64,000 nt of DNA from Niebla homalea (Eukaryota > Ascomycota > Lecanoromycetes > Lecanorales > Ramalinaceae). Position numbers and translations under genes: made by a program. Position 1 is the first letter of the stretch. Each line of letters opens with the position of its first letter. A model generated the notes under the pieces. The model ran no database searches. It was not told the origin of the DNA and was given only the letters and a program-made list of their open reading frames with translations. The DNA lies in NCBI GenBank assembly GCA_019925105.1, contig JAHGAU010000007.1, positions 1,302,001-1,366,000 of the forward strand. Direction: 5' to 3'. Shown piece by piece: positions 46,027-57,110 of this stretch.

Positions 46027-46379
46027 GGTCTCGCTTCTTCACTCATTCGAGGACGCTTTTGTGACTTTGTACTACTCTAGGACACATGTGGGTATAGTCT
46101 CGAGCAGTAACGCCTGTCAATTGAGGACTTGGGATGAATGTTCAAGCTAGTAAGGAGTTGTTGTGGTCTTTCTGATTGTAAACAGTTTACAATCGCGCCG
46201 GAAACGCGCTAGTCTGAAGCCGACTTAGCGGGGTTGTTCAGCCCTATTTAGCTCTCCACCTCCGCACTCCGCATTCATCATAGGAGGTAGTAGACAGTCA
46301 AAGTAGTACGCTATGTTGAGATATTTTCAAGCTTTGTAATTCGTAAAAGCGCTCTGTTGCTCTATAGTAATTCAGCTCA
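46027..46379. other. intergenic, TOP2 promoter and MFS 3' end
   Basis: 353 nt lie between the TOP2 ATG and the MFS stop. It holds the palindrome and ACGCG core listed next. Confidence 0.6.
46174..46194. promoter_or_regulatory. 21-bp perfect inverted repeat with forkhead-like cores
   Basis: GATTGTAAAC (46174-46183), a central A and GTTTACAATC (46185-46194) form a perfect inverted repeat about 150 nt upstream of the TOP2 ATG. Each arm contains GTAAAC, the core of forkhead-factor sites (RYAAACA). An ACGCG core, as in MluI cell-cycle boxes, follows at 46204-46208. Binding is inferred, not shown. Confidence 0.5.
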
Positions 46380-48257
46380 CTACATCTGATGGACCTTGCT
46401 TTTCTTCGTCAATATCCTCAACTTCTTGCCCACGAACCAGAAGAATATGCCGAAAAGACACCACAGAGTCATCAGACTCATATTTGTCATGACTGGAGGC
46501 ACATAGCCGTCCTTAATGACCCATGGAGTGATAAATTTGGAAAAGCCATAGCCCCATAGATTTTTGTTGACGGTAATGCTTACAAAAATCGAGCCGGCGA
46601 CAGGCTTGTATGAGTCCACCGCATACGTCGAAGCTATTGCGGGCAGTGCAGCGACCTGTATGCCTGCACAACCCCAGCCTATAATCAGGATTGCCTTGTG
46701 GTTCTCTTTTAGCACTCAGGAAGGGAGGCAACATGACGACTTTACTCACTCTCCAATTCCATGACTGATCATACCCAAATGCTACGACGAAATTGCCTAG
46801 GACCATCAGTAGCACATATGGTATCATTGTCGGCAGCCGCATCTCCGGCTCTCTGATCCCTCCGTTTCTCTTGGTGAGCTTCATGCTGATCCAGTCGCTC
46901 AACGGCCCTGCTGTCAGAAGTCCAATAAAAGCACCTATAAGAGATGCAAAATTGGACAGACCAACAGATAGCGGCGAGAACCCATAAGGCGGTGGCTCCA
47001 GCGCCTGCGATTGGGTCAAATTGATGGTCAGGTAGCAAGAAGCGCTCCATGAAACGATGAAGGATGCAAATTCGACAATGGGGAATGCGAAAAGCTTCCA
47101 TGGGATCCAGAGGTCAATCAGTATACTTTTCAGCGGGTGCTTGTTTGACTGGAAAAGTCTGAATTGTTGTTTGCCAGGAGTGCCCTTCCCCAGGTAAGGA
47201 TCTACTCGAGCCGTTGGTGAATGAGCTGTACTGTGTCTGTTCGTCTCCTGCGCATGCACTGTGTCCAGAGGTGCTGCTTTCTCTGTTGTCGATGTTACAG
47301 CCTCGTCTGATTCTTTCTCATACTTCTCTCCTGGATGTACCCTGTGCCATTTCGTCTCTGGAAAACCAAACAAACACATCAAGAATACAGTCGCATGTAG
47401 CGCAACGTTCAGCCACCAAAAGTTCCGCCAGCCTGAATATTCAGCCATGGGTCCAGCGATGATTGGTCCAACCTGTACATATTAGTCGATCATATCCCTC
47501 TTGAGCAGCGCAGTAAGGTGCATTTCACCATGAGCGAGCCAAAAAAAGCCGCAAAATACAGTGTTTGGTAGAGGCCCCTCTCATGAAGGAACATCACATC
47601 GGCAATCACGTCTGGTTGGATGGTCTCCGCTGGTCCCGCACCAATTCCGTTCAAAACACTTGCGCCCATGAAACTGCCGTAGGTCTTTGCCCTCGCTCGC
47701 CATATCGCACTACCAAAGCAGACGAGCGTCGAAGCGAGGTACACAGACCTACGCCCGAAGGACGTGCTCAACGGCACCCTGATGCACCAAATAATCAGTG
47801 AACAAGGTCACATCATGTGTGCCACCTGAAAGATTACCAGATGAAGTTGCTGAATCCCAGCACCAAGATCGCCACTCCAGTAAATTGGACCACGTCGGTT
47901 AGATTGGAATCAAAGGCTTTAATGAGCTGGGGGAACATTGGCGCCAACGAGAGAGGCCCCATCCCCTGCGTGAAGGTGCACGCCGTTGCGCACGTCAACG
48001 TAGAGAACTTCCAGAAAGTGCTCCAATTCAGAGGGTCGTGAGGGTCATTTGAAGGTTGGGGGACCAAGACATTCTTCGAATGTGTTGCGGATTTCACGAA
48101 TTGATGAGAGCCGACATCGCGCATGATTTCAGTCCCTGGTACAATCTGCAGGTTGAGCTCGTTCTCGAGCTGGTGAAGCGTCTGCAGAGGGGTCAGCTAG
48201 ATTCGTGTAAATATCTACATAGAGATCCCATACTTCTTCATCATAGTTCATTTCCAT
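46380..48257 (-). CDS. MFS transporter, DHA1-like exporter
   Basis: Exons 48257-48234, 48181-47838, 47778-47529, 47472-46750 and 46703-46380 encode 554 residues. A polar N-terminal 80 residues end in DPHDPLNW, a signature of fungal drug:H+ antiporter-type (Hol1-like) MFS members. Twelve predicted helices follow in two halves: the first has SFGRRSVYL and NGIGAGPAETIQPDVIAD, then GPIIAGPMAEYSGWRNFWW. A charged loop (about 270-335) separates the halves, and the second half ends near LWCLFGIFFWFVGKKLR. The substrate cannot be read. Intron 4 (46 nt) uses the second of two AGs. The medium-chain reductase gene lies 505 nt upstream on the same strand, so joint use in detoxification is possible but unproven. 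Confidence 0.87.
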
Positions 48258-48762
48258 GATGGCTTGACGATGTCCTACGATTCTCGAGCCGCAGATGTTG
48301 TGGGAGGGCAGGCCGCCTACGGATTACAGCAACACAATGCGGCAATTGTGGTCTGCCAACCAATCAATCCACAGGGTGGTGAGATTGAACGCGTTCGCGC
48401 ATATCCCCTCATAGAGAGTTCAAATCCTCACGATGCAACGTTCTCGTCGCGCTTTATATGCATGCTGTCTACCATCCATGTCAGCACAATGATCCTGTCA
48501 GCCAGTCTCAAGACCGCGTAAGCTCGGCATTAATTGGTGGCGTGCTAGATCAATTGAACGTGGGGCAAAGGCTATGGAATGATGCTTGTCACCGCGAATC
48601 ATGCGGCGCAGCTCGATCCGAATAGAGAAGGTCGTGAAGCCATGTGCAAAGTATTACTTGGATATCTATGCTGATGTGCATACTCCTGGCACAAACTCCT
48701 GGACTAGCTAAATCTTGCTTTGATTGAATGACATGCAAACCCAGAGGCGCCCGAACCATCCT
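48258..48762. other. intergenic, MFS 5' to reductase 3'
   Basis: 505 nt contain the MFS promoter. An 85-codon plus-strand ORF at 48264 is not convincing. No other signal was seen. Confidence 0.5.
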
Positions 48763-49896
48763 TTAGATGGTCAGCACCAACTTCCTACCGCTCAGTCCCT
48801 TCTTATGGATATCTAGGGCTTTCTGCACGGCTCCGAGTCCTCCGTCCACTTTCTCGATCGCTGGGCTAGGAACGTAGGTCCCATTGGCCAAAGCTGTCGC
48901 TAGCCATTCCCCGAAAAGCCATTTGCCAAAATCCTTCTGGTCCCCTACGATTCTCGCCGCGAGAGTGTTGCTTATCTCTACGCCCGCAGGTTTCTTGGCA
49001 TCTTCAGGGTATGGCATCGTAAGACAGAGCTTTCCACCTATGACGAAGAGTGCTGAGTCAGTAATGTCTCGGAACGACCCTGACGCTGGACCTGGGGGTC
49101 ACGTCGAAGGAAGGTTTGGTAAGTACATAACCAGAACTCCCAAACGTTGCCACGTACCTCCAAATGCCTCGAGAACGGCCGCTGCAATAGGCGAGGAACC
49201 GCTTTCGCAAACGGCGTCGAATGCTGCAGTAATCTTCTGACCGGATGCCTTGGCTGCATCTGTAATCTTGTCGACGACAGAAGAGTCGCTATAATCGAAG
49301 CAGCTTTCCGCTCCAAGTTTCTTCAGATACTCATGATGGCGAGGACTGCTTGTCGTAAAGACTGTGAAACCAAGAGCTTTGGCAATCTGAATAGTAGCGG
49401 TGCCAACAGAAGATGAGCCACCCCAGACCAAGAAGCCGCCAGATGATTTTGTTGGAGGTCGAGGGATGTCCATGTTCAGAAACAGCCCCACCCCGGCCGT
49501 GGCGACAGACATGGGCAAGATGGAAGCTTGCTCAAACGTTGTAGCGGATGGAAGCTTTGTCGCCGCACAATCCTTGAGGATGGTGTACTGTTGAAAGGCG
49601 CCGTTCCTGGGATCCTTGGACATGATCACATCCGCAAAGCCTGTCACCCTATCGCCGGCACTGAATCCTGTCACCGAAGATCCTACAGTCTCGACTGTAC
49701 CTGCTATGTCGCTGCCAAGAATAACAGGATACTTCTCGATGAATAAGTCATTGTCGCGCATCTTCCAATCTACTGGGCAAGTAGAGATTGCATGGTTCTT
49801 GATGAGGAGATCAGAAGGCCCTGGCTTTGGTATCGAGAGGTTCTCGACAGTCAACGCGCCTTTGGCTTCTTTGAGTACGGCTGCTTGATTGGACAT
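48763..49896 (-). CDS. zinc-independent medium-chain reductase, TOXD/enoyl-reductase-like
   Basis: Exons 49896-49158 and 49037-48763 (intron 120 nt) encode 337 residues. The GroES-like N-terminal domain reads NHAISTCPVDWKMRD and PVILGSDIAGTVETVG. The Rossmann part has VWGGSSSVGTATIQIAKALG (NADPH binding) and FDYSD. The Cys-His-Glu zinc site of alcohol dehydrogenases is absent; instead the PVDW motif typical of TOXD-type and trans-acting enoyl reductases is present. Such enzymes reduce C=C bonds conjugated to a carbonyl. Some act in polyketide synthesis, others in aldehyde or quinone detoxification; there is no synthase nearby here. The protein ends at GRKLVLTI, a typical terminus for the family. 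Confidence 0.85.
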
Positions 49897-51010
49897 GACG
49901 GCAAAAATCTAAGTGAGCATTTGGATCTTAATGGATCAGATAAGGATGAATGGGAGAAAGTTGATGAAAGTACAAGTAGATGGCAGTTGAGGGGCAATCG
50001 GGATTAATAATCTGGTCCTGCTGACCGACATACGCGCTGGCATCACACACCAGCACGTAGGTGCAGTCCAACATCATGAATTGGTCACCCAAATGAAGCT
50101 TCGACTGCACATTCGTTCACCTTTGGAATCCCACTACCTGATCTCAGAATGAGCTTGAATTGAAGAGTTAGCTGCACTTTGACACGCGAAATGTGTGGGC
50201 TCCGTTCAAATGGAGTATCTCGTTCATACGTAGAATCATGACATGCCATCCATGATTTTGGCCTAGCTGCAACGATAAGTCCAAGGGAAGCTCGACAAAA
50301 GCCTGGCCCGGGCTATGAGCAGCAAGGCAATAGTATAGAGCAGTCGGCCCTCCTAGCAAAGCCCTAAGGGGGCATTAAAAGGCACCTAGAAGCAAAGTCC
50401 TTGAGTAGATAGTCAATGATGATGAGTATAGCTTCATTCCAGAAGTGTGCTCATGTACGATAGACATGGGACCCCTTGCGTTTGGACCTGTATACACAGT
50501 GATCACGCGTTCATATATCTGTATGCTCCATACGACCTGAAACCGAGCACGCTTTGTAGAAGGTGCGGCATCAATCGAAAAATTGCAAGAGAGCATCAAG
50601 AGCCAGCAGAGTGGAATAGAAAGAATTTCCTTTGTCTTCAACGCCAAGAAAGGTAGCGCGCTCGACTGAATGGCGCCTAGCGTGAAACGACCGTTGACCC
50701 CTGAGAGTTCCCCTCGCCGCCTCCTCTTACATACCAAGTTGAAGTCTTGAGCATCGTCGACGTTCAACCATCTTTTTGTTGTATTTACACTCATTTGTTC
50801 GCGGGCTGGGCCTGTCGAAACCAGAGAGAATCATAACGCCAGCTTCATTCTTTCAGCTGGCCTTGTGAGCTCCTCTAATCCACTCTTTATTTACCCTGCA
50901 CGGAATTACCCCCCTTCTTTATCCAGCTGCACACCAACCACGAATCTGTAAACGCCACCACAGGAGTGACGCTGAATGCCAAACTAAGGAAAGTTCTGAC
51001 TGAATTTGAC
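49897..51010. other. divergent intergenic region, reductase / TBC gene
   Basis: 1114 nt lie between divergent starts. Short ORFs only. The TBC frame is open for 15 codons before its ATG (from 50966) but without an ATG, so an upstream exon is not excluded. Confidence 0.5.
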
Positions 51011-54000
51011 ATGGCAAACTCGTCACAAAGATCTGATCCGGAAGTTGGGGGTGTGGTGGTCGAAGACATGTCGGACATCGCTTCTGAGGGTGAAGGCGAT
51101 ACCCGCCCAAAGTCCGCCCCATCTACCCAGATTAGACCTCTGCCGACAGACTCTATGGTGACGGTCAGACTGTCAGACACTTCGTCACTTGCTTCGATGC
51201 ATAATTCTGTACCGGACAGAACATCGTTGACTGACTCTGTCCGCACATCGGTGCGCTTCTCTCATCCTGCTTCATTCGAGGATATCACGCTGCCTGCAGA
51301 CAATGATGAAGCCTGCTTGGATGAAGACTCAGAAATTGTACCCATTGCAACAAATAACAGAGTATCGTCCATGTCAGTCACCAGTATTCAAGAGGAGGAA
51401 TCCCTGGCTTCGACATCCTCGACCATTCGATCACGAAGTGACAGCTCTGCTACCGCCTCTTCAAATGGCAGTGCGCAGGTAGACTGGGATGAGCTGGAAA
51501 AGAGCGAAGAACAAGCCCCTCGGGACGAGGGCTCTGATGAGGTATGACGCCGAACAATCCCCATCCCATTGTGTCGCTAACGCCTGTATCAGTCCACTGC
51601 ATTTCTTCTGGCTAGGCTGGAGCAAGAGAACAATGCCTTGGCTATCGACCCCAAGGCGAAGCTCGCTAGGGCCCGCTCCACCCGAAGAGGGACAAAGACT
51701 CGCCCTCCATCAATCCAACATTTGAAGAAACTTGTGAATGAGCCTACGAGACCCTCCCTCCGCTACTCCTTATTACCCGAGCCGCCTCCAATGACGGAGC
51801 TTGAGTTCTGGGCTGCGCTCGTCAATGATTATCCCCAGACTGCTTCCCGATTGCCCACCCTGACTTCCAACAAAATCCGAGGTGGTATTCCTCCGCCCCT
51901 TCGTGGGGTGGTTTGGATGAGCATTGCGAATTCGCGGGATAAGTTACTCGAGGATGAATACGACAGGCTATGTGGAGAGCCGAGCCCGTACGAGAACCTC
52001 ATTGGAAAGGATGTTGGCCGAAGCTTTCCTGGCGTCGAAATGTTCCGAGACCCTTCTGGAGATGGACAACAGATGCTCGGCAAGGTCCTGAAATGCTTCA
52101 GCCTTTACGATGATGAGATTGGTTATTGTCAAGGTCTCGGATTTGTAGTTGGTCCACTGCTCATGCACATGGCTGATAAAGAAGCATTCTGTGTGCTTGT
52201 TCGGTACGTTCACTCAATGTAGCTGCTCAACCGTCACGACTAACTCAATTTCAGACTGATGGAGCACTACGATCTGCGATCCTGCTTCTTACCTGATCTC
52301 TCTGGTCTCCACTTAAGAATCTATCAATTTCAGCAGCTGCTATCAAAACATTACCCAGGGCTGAAATCGCATCTTGAAAATATCGGGGTGGAGCCATTAT
52401 ACGTATCGCAATGGTTCCTGTCGTTCTTCGCCATCACATGCCCATTGCCAATGCTCCTCAGAATCTACGATGTGATACTTGTGGAAGGCGCCTCAGAAAC
52501 GCTCATGCGCGTTGCTCTATCCTTGATGCGTCGCAATGAGGAAAAGCTCCTAGCTTGCGGTGAGCTCGAGGACGCTATGAGCTTGCTTCTTGGCAGGGCA
52601 TTGTGGGATACGTACGAGGATAATGCAGATGCCCTGGTAAACGACTTTGTGGGCTTGACTGGACTGGTCTCGAGAGATAGTTTAGAGGCACTCGAGAAAG
52701 CCTTCAAAAATGGCGCTGACGAGGACACGGCTCATAAGAACAGCGCATTACCAAATGTTCAGGCTGCCGCATCTCGATTTCTTGGACGCTTTTGGACAGG
52801 GACAAGCTCCACTGCTGCCCCTAAGGTGATTTCTCCCACTACGAGTCTCAATGTGGCAACGCCATCGCGCCCCACGAGTTTCTTACACCGCACGCCTTCG
52901 AAGCAGAGTATGGCATCGACACTCAATTCAATCGAAAGCTCGGAAAGCCATCTGACGACATCTACCGAGGCCACAGCCATGTCGAGAAATCCCTCTGCAG
53001 ATTGCCCGGCTGCATCTCACGTATCAGTCAGTGGTGTATCAATTCAAGATCGAGACTTACATGGACAGATCGAAGACTTGCTCACAGCCTTAAGTGATAT
53101 GCAACGTGAGCAGAATCTGCTCGTGAGTGAGTTGCAAAAAGAGCGTGAGGATCGTGAAGAAGATCGTGCGGCGGTCCAGCGGTATCTCGAGAGATCTAAG
53201 AAAGCTCCCCAACTTGACACAATCCCCGAGAGTGAGTCTAAGCCAGCCACTCAAGGTGAAGAACAGCCGACCGAAACGGACGATACGGAGCCCTTGAATG
53301 ATCTGGAGGCTCATTTTCATAATCCAGCCCTTAGCAAGAGGTCCTCGCTCATGCTACAAAGCAAACATGAAATGAGAGAGGAGTTGAAGCTCTGGAAAGG
53401 ACAATTCGAAGTCGAGGCAGCCAGATCGGCGGATCTCACTCGTCAATTGGCGGATGAGCAGACTGAAGGTAACCGCACATTGGAGCAATTCCGAGAGATG
53501 CGATCTCGGATGCAGGAAACATATCAAGACAAGCAACGACTGGAAAGAACCGTTGCAGAGTTGAAGATACGCAGATACTCGACTGAGAGCGATTTTGAGT
53601 CAACCCCTGATACACCGGTGGACACACCGCCTTCATCAGCAGGCTTGAGGGAACTCAAGTTGGGGCGATCTGGCTCTTTGCGCTTGAACACTGCTCCAGC
53701 GCAAGGCTTTGCGAAGCGAGGGAGCAGTCTGGGTATGACGAAAGTACTTGCAACTGAGGACCATAAGCCGCCATCCGAGGAGTCCATGCTTCTGGAACTC
53801 GTGAACGCAAAGACCTCGGAGGCGCTAGCACGGCAGGAGCTCGAAGAAGTCAAGAACAAGTTGGACTCATTACGGAAGATGCTTAGTGGTGGCCCACATT
53901 CTCCTGGAACTGGACATCGTTCCAGTCCAAGTGAATCCGTCGTCACTCCAAAGCCTTCATCGAATGAGCCAAAGCTCACACCTCCCGCAATCACGACTGG

Positions 54001-54079
54001 TGGGGGATTCTTCAGTGGGTGGGGAAAAAGGGCGGCAAGCAACCCGGCTGTGATGGTGACGGTGACGCCAGAAGTGTGA
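51011..54079 (+). CDS. TBC-domain Rab GTPase-activating protein
   Basis: Exons 51011-51541, 51593-52203 and 52255-54079 (introns both 51 nt) encode 988 residues. Residues 1-175 are acidic and serine-rich. The TBC domain spans about 270-480: IRGGIPPPLRGVVW, GKDVGRSFPG with the catalytic arginine finger, YCQG with the glutamine finger, then LRIYDVILVEG. Both dual-finger residues are present, so it should be an active GAP. Two coiled coils (about 640-690 and 755-825) follow, then a Ser/Pro-rich tail. The order TBC plus C-terminal coiled coils resembles the Gyp5/EVI5 type, which acts on Rabs in exocytic and Golgi traffic. The second intron lies inside the TBC domain and joins LVR to LMEHYDLR. Confidence 0.9.
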
Positions 54080-54269
54080 GATGGCTTTCATATCTTGAAG
54101 ATTCTTGCATGGCGCAAGGCGCAGGTATTTTAATTTTTTAGTCCAAATGGTCTGGTGATGTTGGCATTATTTGTACATCATCTCCCTTCATGTCTCGATA
54201 AATCCAGCGACTGTGACCAGATGAGATTCCAAAATTTGCACATTAGTTGTCAACCGGATTTGACCATCT

Positions 54270-55088
54270 TCAGTCTTCATCAGGGTCATACAAATCCAGA
54301 CCTCCAAACACTTTAGGGGCCTCCTCTTTACGTCGCGCGGGTGCTCCTTCACCCATCAACTTCGCAGTAGACCCAGCACCCTGCCTGCCCTGCTCGACAT
54401 CACCTCCCTCTTCTTCAACTTCCATCTTATCACCGCTCGACCCAACGTCCTCCCCCCTCTCCATCATACCCTGTATCCTCGCCAATGCGCCTCTCTTGAT
54501 AACGTCCTCGCTCGGCCACGGTGTGAACGGTATCCCCGTCGAAGCATCCAGGTATTGTTTCTCATTCCGCAAGATATCCTCGAGGACTTTACTCTCCCCC
54601 AGCTGCTGCTGCTGCTGCTGTTGCTGCGCTACCCCTCCCTCCCCTCCATCATTCCCTCCCACGCCCGCCTCATCCCCAACAGGCTCCACCGCGCTCGGCC
54701 GGAAATTAGGCGGCATGGTGTACTGCCCTATGTATATCGCATAGTCCAACAATTCCGTATATCCCACATCCCTCCTCCTCCGCCCCCCCTCCTTCCCCAG
54801 CACGCTCGTCGGTATGCTCAGCAGATCCGCCCGCGTGTCCGCCAGCAGTTGCAGATGACTCGTGATCCGCGCGTTCTGCGCGTCGATGACGTGGCGCAGC
54901 TGCTGGATCCTGAGTTGGTTCGATTGGTGGGTGTGGAGCTGCTCGAGGCCGCCGCGCTGGAGGTCCTCGTCGGCGGCGAGGAGGGCGTGGGCGGCGGGGA
55001 TGGAGGGGTTGTAGTCGGCGATGGATTCGGTCAGGGTGGTGAGGGCGGTTTCGACGCGGTCGAGTTGGGAGAGGAGGATTTGGTCCAT
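54270..55088 (-). CDS. MED4: Mediator complex subunit 4
   Basis: A single-exon gene of 272 residues. Med4 is a core subunit of the middle module of Mediator, which links activators to RNA polymerase II. The N-terminal half is a long helix (LLSQLDRVETALTTLTESIADYN, then LHTHQSNQLRIQQLRHVID). The conserved block TELLDYAIYIGQYTMPPNFRP follows, then IPFTPWPSEDVIKRGALARIQ, which is the Med4 signature. An eight-residue Gln run (about 157-164), encoded by a CAG/CTG repeat, separates the two blocks. The tail is acidic and ends LYDPDED. It converges with the TBC gene (190 nt apart). Confidence 0.9.
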   Translation of the reverse strand: MDQILLSQLDRVETALTTLTESIADYNPSIPAAHALLAADEDLQRGGLEQLHTHQSNQLRIQQLRHVIDAQNARITSHLQLLADTRADLLSIPTSVLGKEGGRRRRDVGYTELLDYAIYIGQYTMPPNFRPSAVEPVGDEAGVGGNDGGEGGVAQQQQQQQQLGESKVLEDILRNEKQYLDASTGIPFTPWPSEDVIKRGALARIQGMMERGEDVGSSGDKMEVEEEGGDVEQGRQGAGSTAKLMGEGAPARRKEEAPKVFGGLDLYDPDED

Positions 55089-55541
55089 TATTGTTGTTGT
55101 AAGGGGGCGGCGGAGGTGAGATGGTTGATCCCCGGGTGAGTTTTGGGGCAGTGATTGGCGAAGTTGCGGGTGAGATTTAGATTGCTGATTTGCCCCTCGT
55201 CGGTGGTGGGTGGGTGGGTGCCGAGGGTGCCTCCACGCTAGAGGGGCGCCTGGGATCTAACTTCTGCATCCTCTGGGGTTTATCAATCACTTTCTCGAAT
55301 AAATTTCCTGCTCTACAACTACCTACTTGCTCTCTCCCGCTCGGGTGTTGTTTCAAGCGCCTGTCACGCGACTGCCGTCGCCAGACTAATCATTGCGACT
55401 ATACATTTCTCAAGCTTCCATCCCACTCCTTTGTTCCCTTTCGGCTGAACGGTCCAAAAGGCGTTGTTGTTCAGCTTTCCACACGCCACCTCTTGCTCAA
55501 GTCATTTAAGAGAGGAGCCCTCGAGGGGCGAAGATCCAAAT
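55089..55541. other. divergent promoter region, MED4 / NCS1
   Basis: 453 nt lie between divergent starts. No gene was seen; the 120-codon plus-strand ORF at 55190 overlaps the NCS1 leader and start and has no features. Confidence 0.55.
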
Positions 55542-56344
55542 ATGGGAAATAGGTACGCACTCTAAACAAGCTTTGTCATTCCGTGAGCGGGGCATCCCAC
55601 CTTATGCCATACATCACGGACAACGACATCAGCAGCCACTGACTTTCCACAGTAAATCCAAACTGTCGCAAGACCAACTCACCCAGCTGCAGAAAGATAC
55701 ACATTTTGACAAGAAGGAGTTGCAGCAGTGGTACAAGGGTAAGCCGGCGGCCTCGGCCGAGCCAAAAAGGGTTATTTTCACCAACTAAGTCGCTCTACAG
55801 GTTTCCTGAAGGACTGCCCGAGCGGCAGGCTCTCCAAGCAGGAGTTCCAAAAGATCTACAAGCAATTCTTCCCCTTTGGCGACCCCACCGCCTTCGCCGA
55901 TTATGTCTTCAACGTCTTCGATAGCGATAAGTCGGGCGAGATAGATTTCAAGGAGTTCATATGCGCTCTCAGCGTCACGTCGCGGGGCAAGATGGAGGAC
56001 AAGCTGGATTGGGCTTTCCAGCTGTATGATATCGATGGGGACGGGCGGATCAGCTATGAAGAGATGCTCAATATTGTCGAAGCTATATACAAGATGGTAA
56101 GGCCAAGGGAAAGGCCAGGGATCTTCCATTTCAGACTTGCCTGTGTACTGACGAATGGTCCCAGGTTGGCTCCATGGTCAAGCTACCCGAGGATGAGGAT
56201 ACACCAGAGAAGCGAGTAAAGAAGATCTTCCGGATGATGGACAAGGACGAGAACGGATCGCTCGACATGGACGAATTCAAAGAAGGGAGCAAACGTGATG
56301 AGACGATTGTGTCGGCCTTGTCTCTGTATGATGGGTTGGTATGA
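55542..56344 (+). CDS. NCS1: neuronal calcium sensor 1 (frequenin)
   Basis: Four exons (55542-55552, 55653-55738, 55801-56096, 56165-56344) encode exactly 190 residues, the standard NCS-1 length. Exon 1 is only 11 nt and gives MGNS with exon 2, an N-myristoylation start. Four EF-hand units are present: the first (CPSG) is degenerate as in the family, and three have canonical loops, [24 protein letters not shown] and [12 protein letters not shown]. Conserved blocks include [40 protein letters not shown] and [23 protein letters not shown]-1 activates phosphatidylinositol 4-kinase Pik1 at the Golgi and plasma membrane. The stop follows SLYDGLV, the normal end. This is one of the most secure calls in the window. 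Confidence 0.96.
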
Positions 56345-57110
56345 GTAGAAAGATGAGGAAGTGTAAGTGATGTGCTGATGAGTATTGATTGTCCAAGTGT
56401 TGCAGGGCGGCGCTAGGATTGGAGGTTGGATGTTGTCTGTCAATAAGCTGCAAGACTTCATGTACGGAGAAGACATCGAGCATGATTCGTCTGCTGGCTA
56501 CGAGTAAAGCATCCTGTACTGGTATGGGAAGCCATGGAGTTATGTAGAAGATATCGTTTATTGTCACAACTCAGTCTTCACCGGGGGCCTTGACTGCTAG
56601 ATGATGCTGCACTGCAAACCTATCCTGACGACTCGACGTTGATAGCGAACCTTCAACGAGCTGCTCCATCTTGATCATTGATCATTTTTATCTTAGCTAC
56701 GTGAATACTAATGATCTGGACAAGCTTTTATCAAGTATCCGCGTGTGTTTCAGGCGGCCTAGGGGCAAATGTAGGCTGCCTCGCTGCGTTTTAAGGGGTT
56801 GTCGACGTCAGCCTCAATAAGTTTACGGGGGCTTGCGGCTGAAAGTCTTGGCGTCCCAGAAATTTATTGATCTGTCCTCGGTTTTGACCGTACGATAATC
56901 ATCGCATTCATTAGAGCTCGCGTTCTTGCCAATCGTTTGGGAATCGCGAACCCTGCGAATTCTGATATCATCTGGTTGGAGCATCAAGAAACCCACCTAA
57001 GCTTTGGTGGTCGACCTGGTGGTAAGATTCATCTATCTTGATGAGATAGGAGCCTTCGGGCACTGACACCGATACAGCACGAAGCGCCTTCAGCGCTGAA
57101 AGCTGTTACC
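56345..57110. other. intergenic, NCS1 3' to TMN2 5'
   Basis: 766 nt contain the TMN2 promoter. Short minus-strand ORFs overlap the NCS1 3' end. No RNA or gene signal was seen. Confidence 0.5.

Noticed and set aside
48361..48440. possible tRNA B-box (AGTTCAAATCC) near 48418
   Set aside because: No A-box and no acceptor-stem pairing at the proper distance; no tRNA fold could be drawn.
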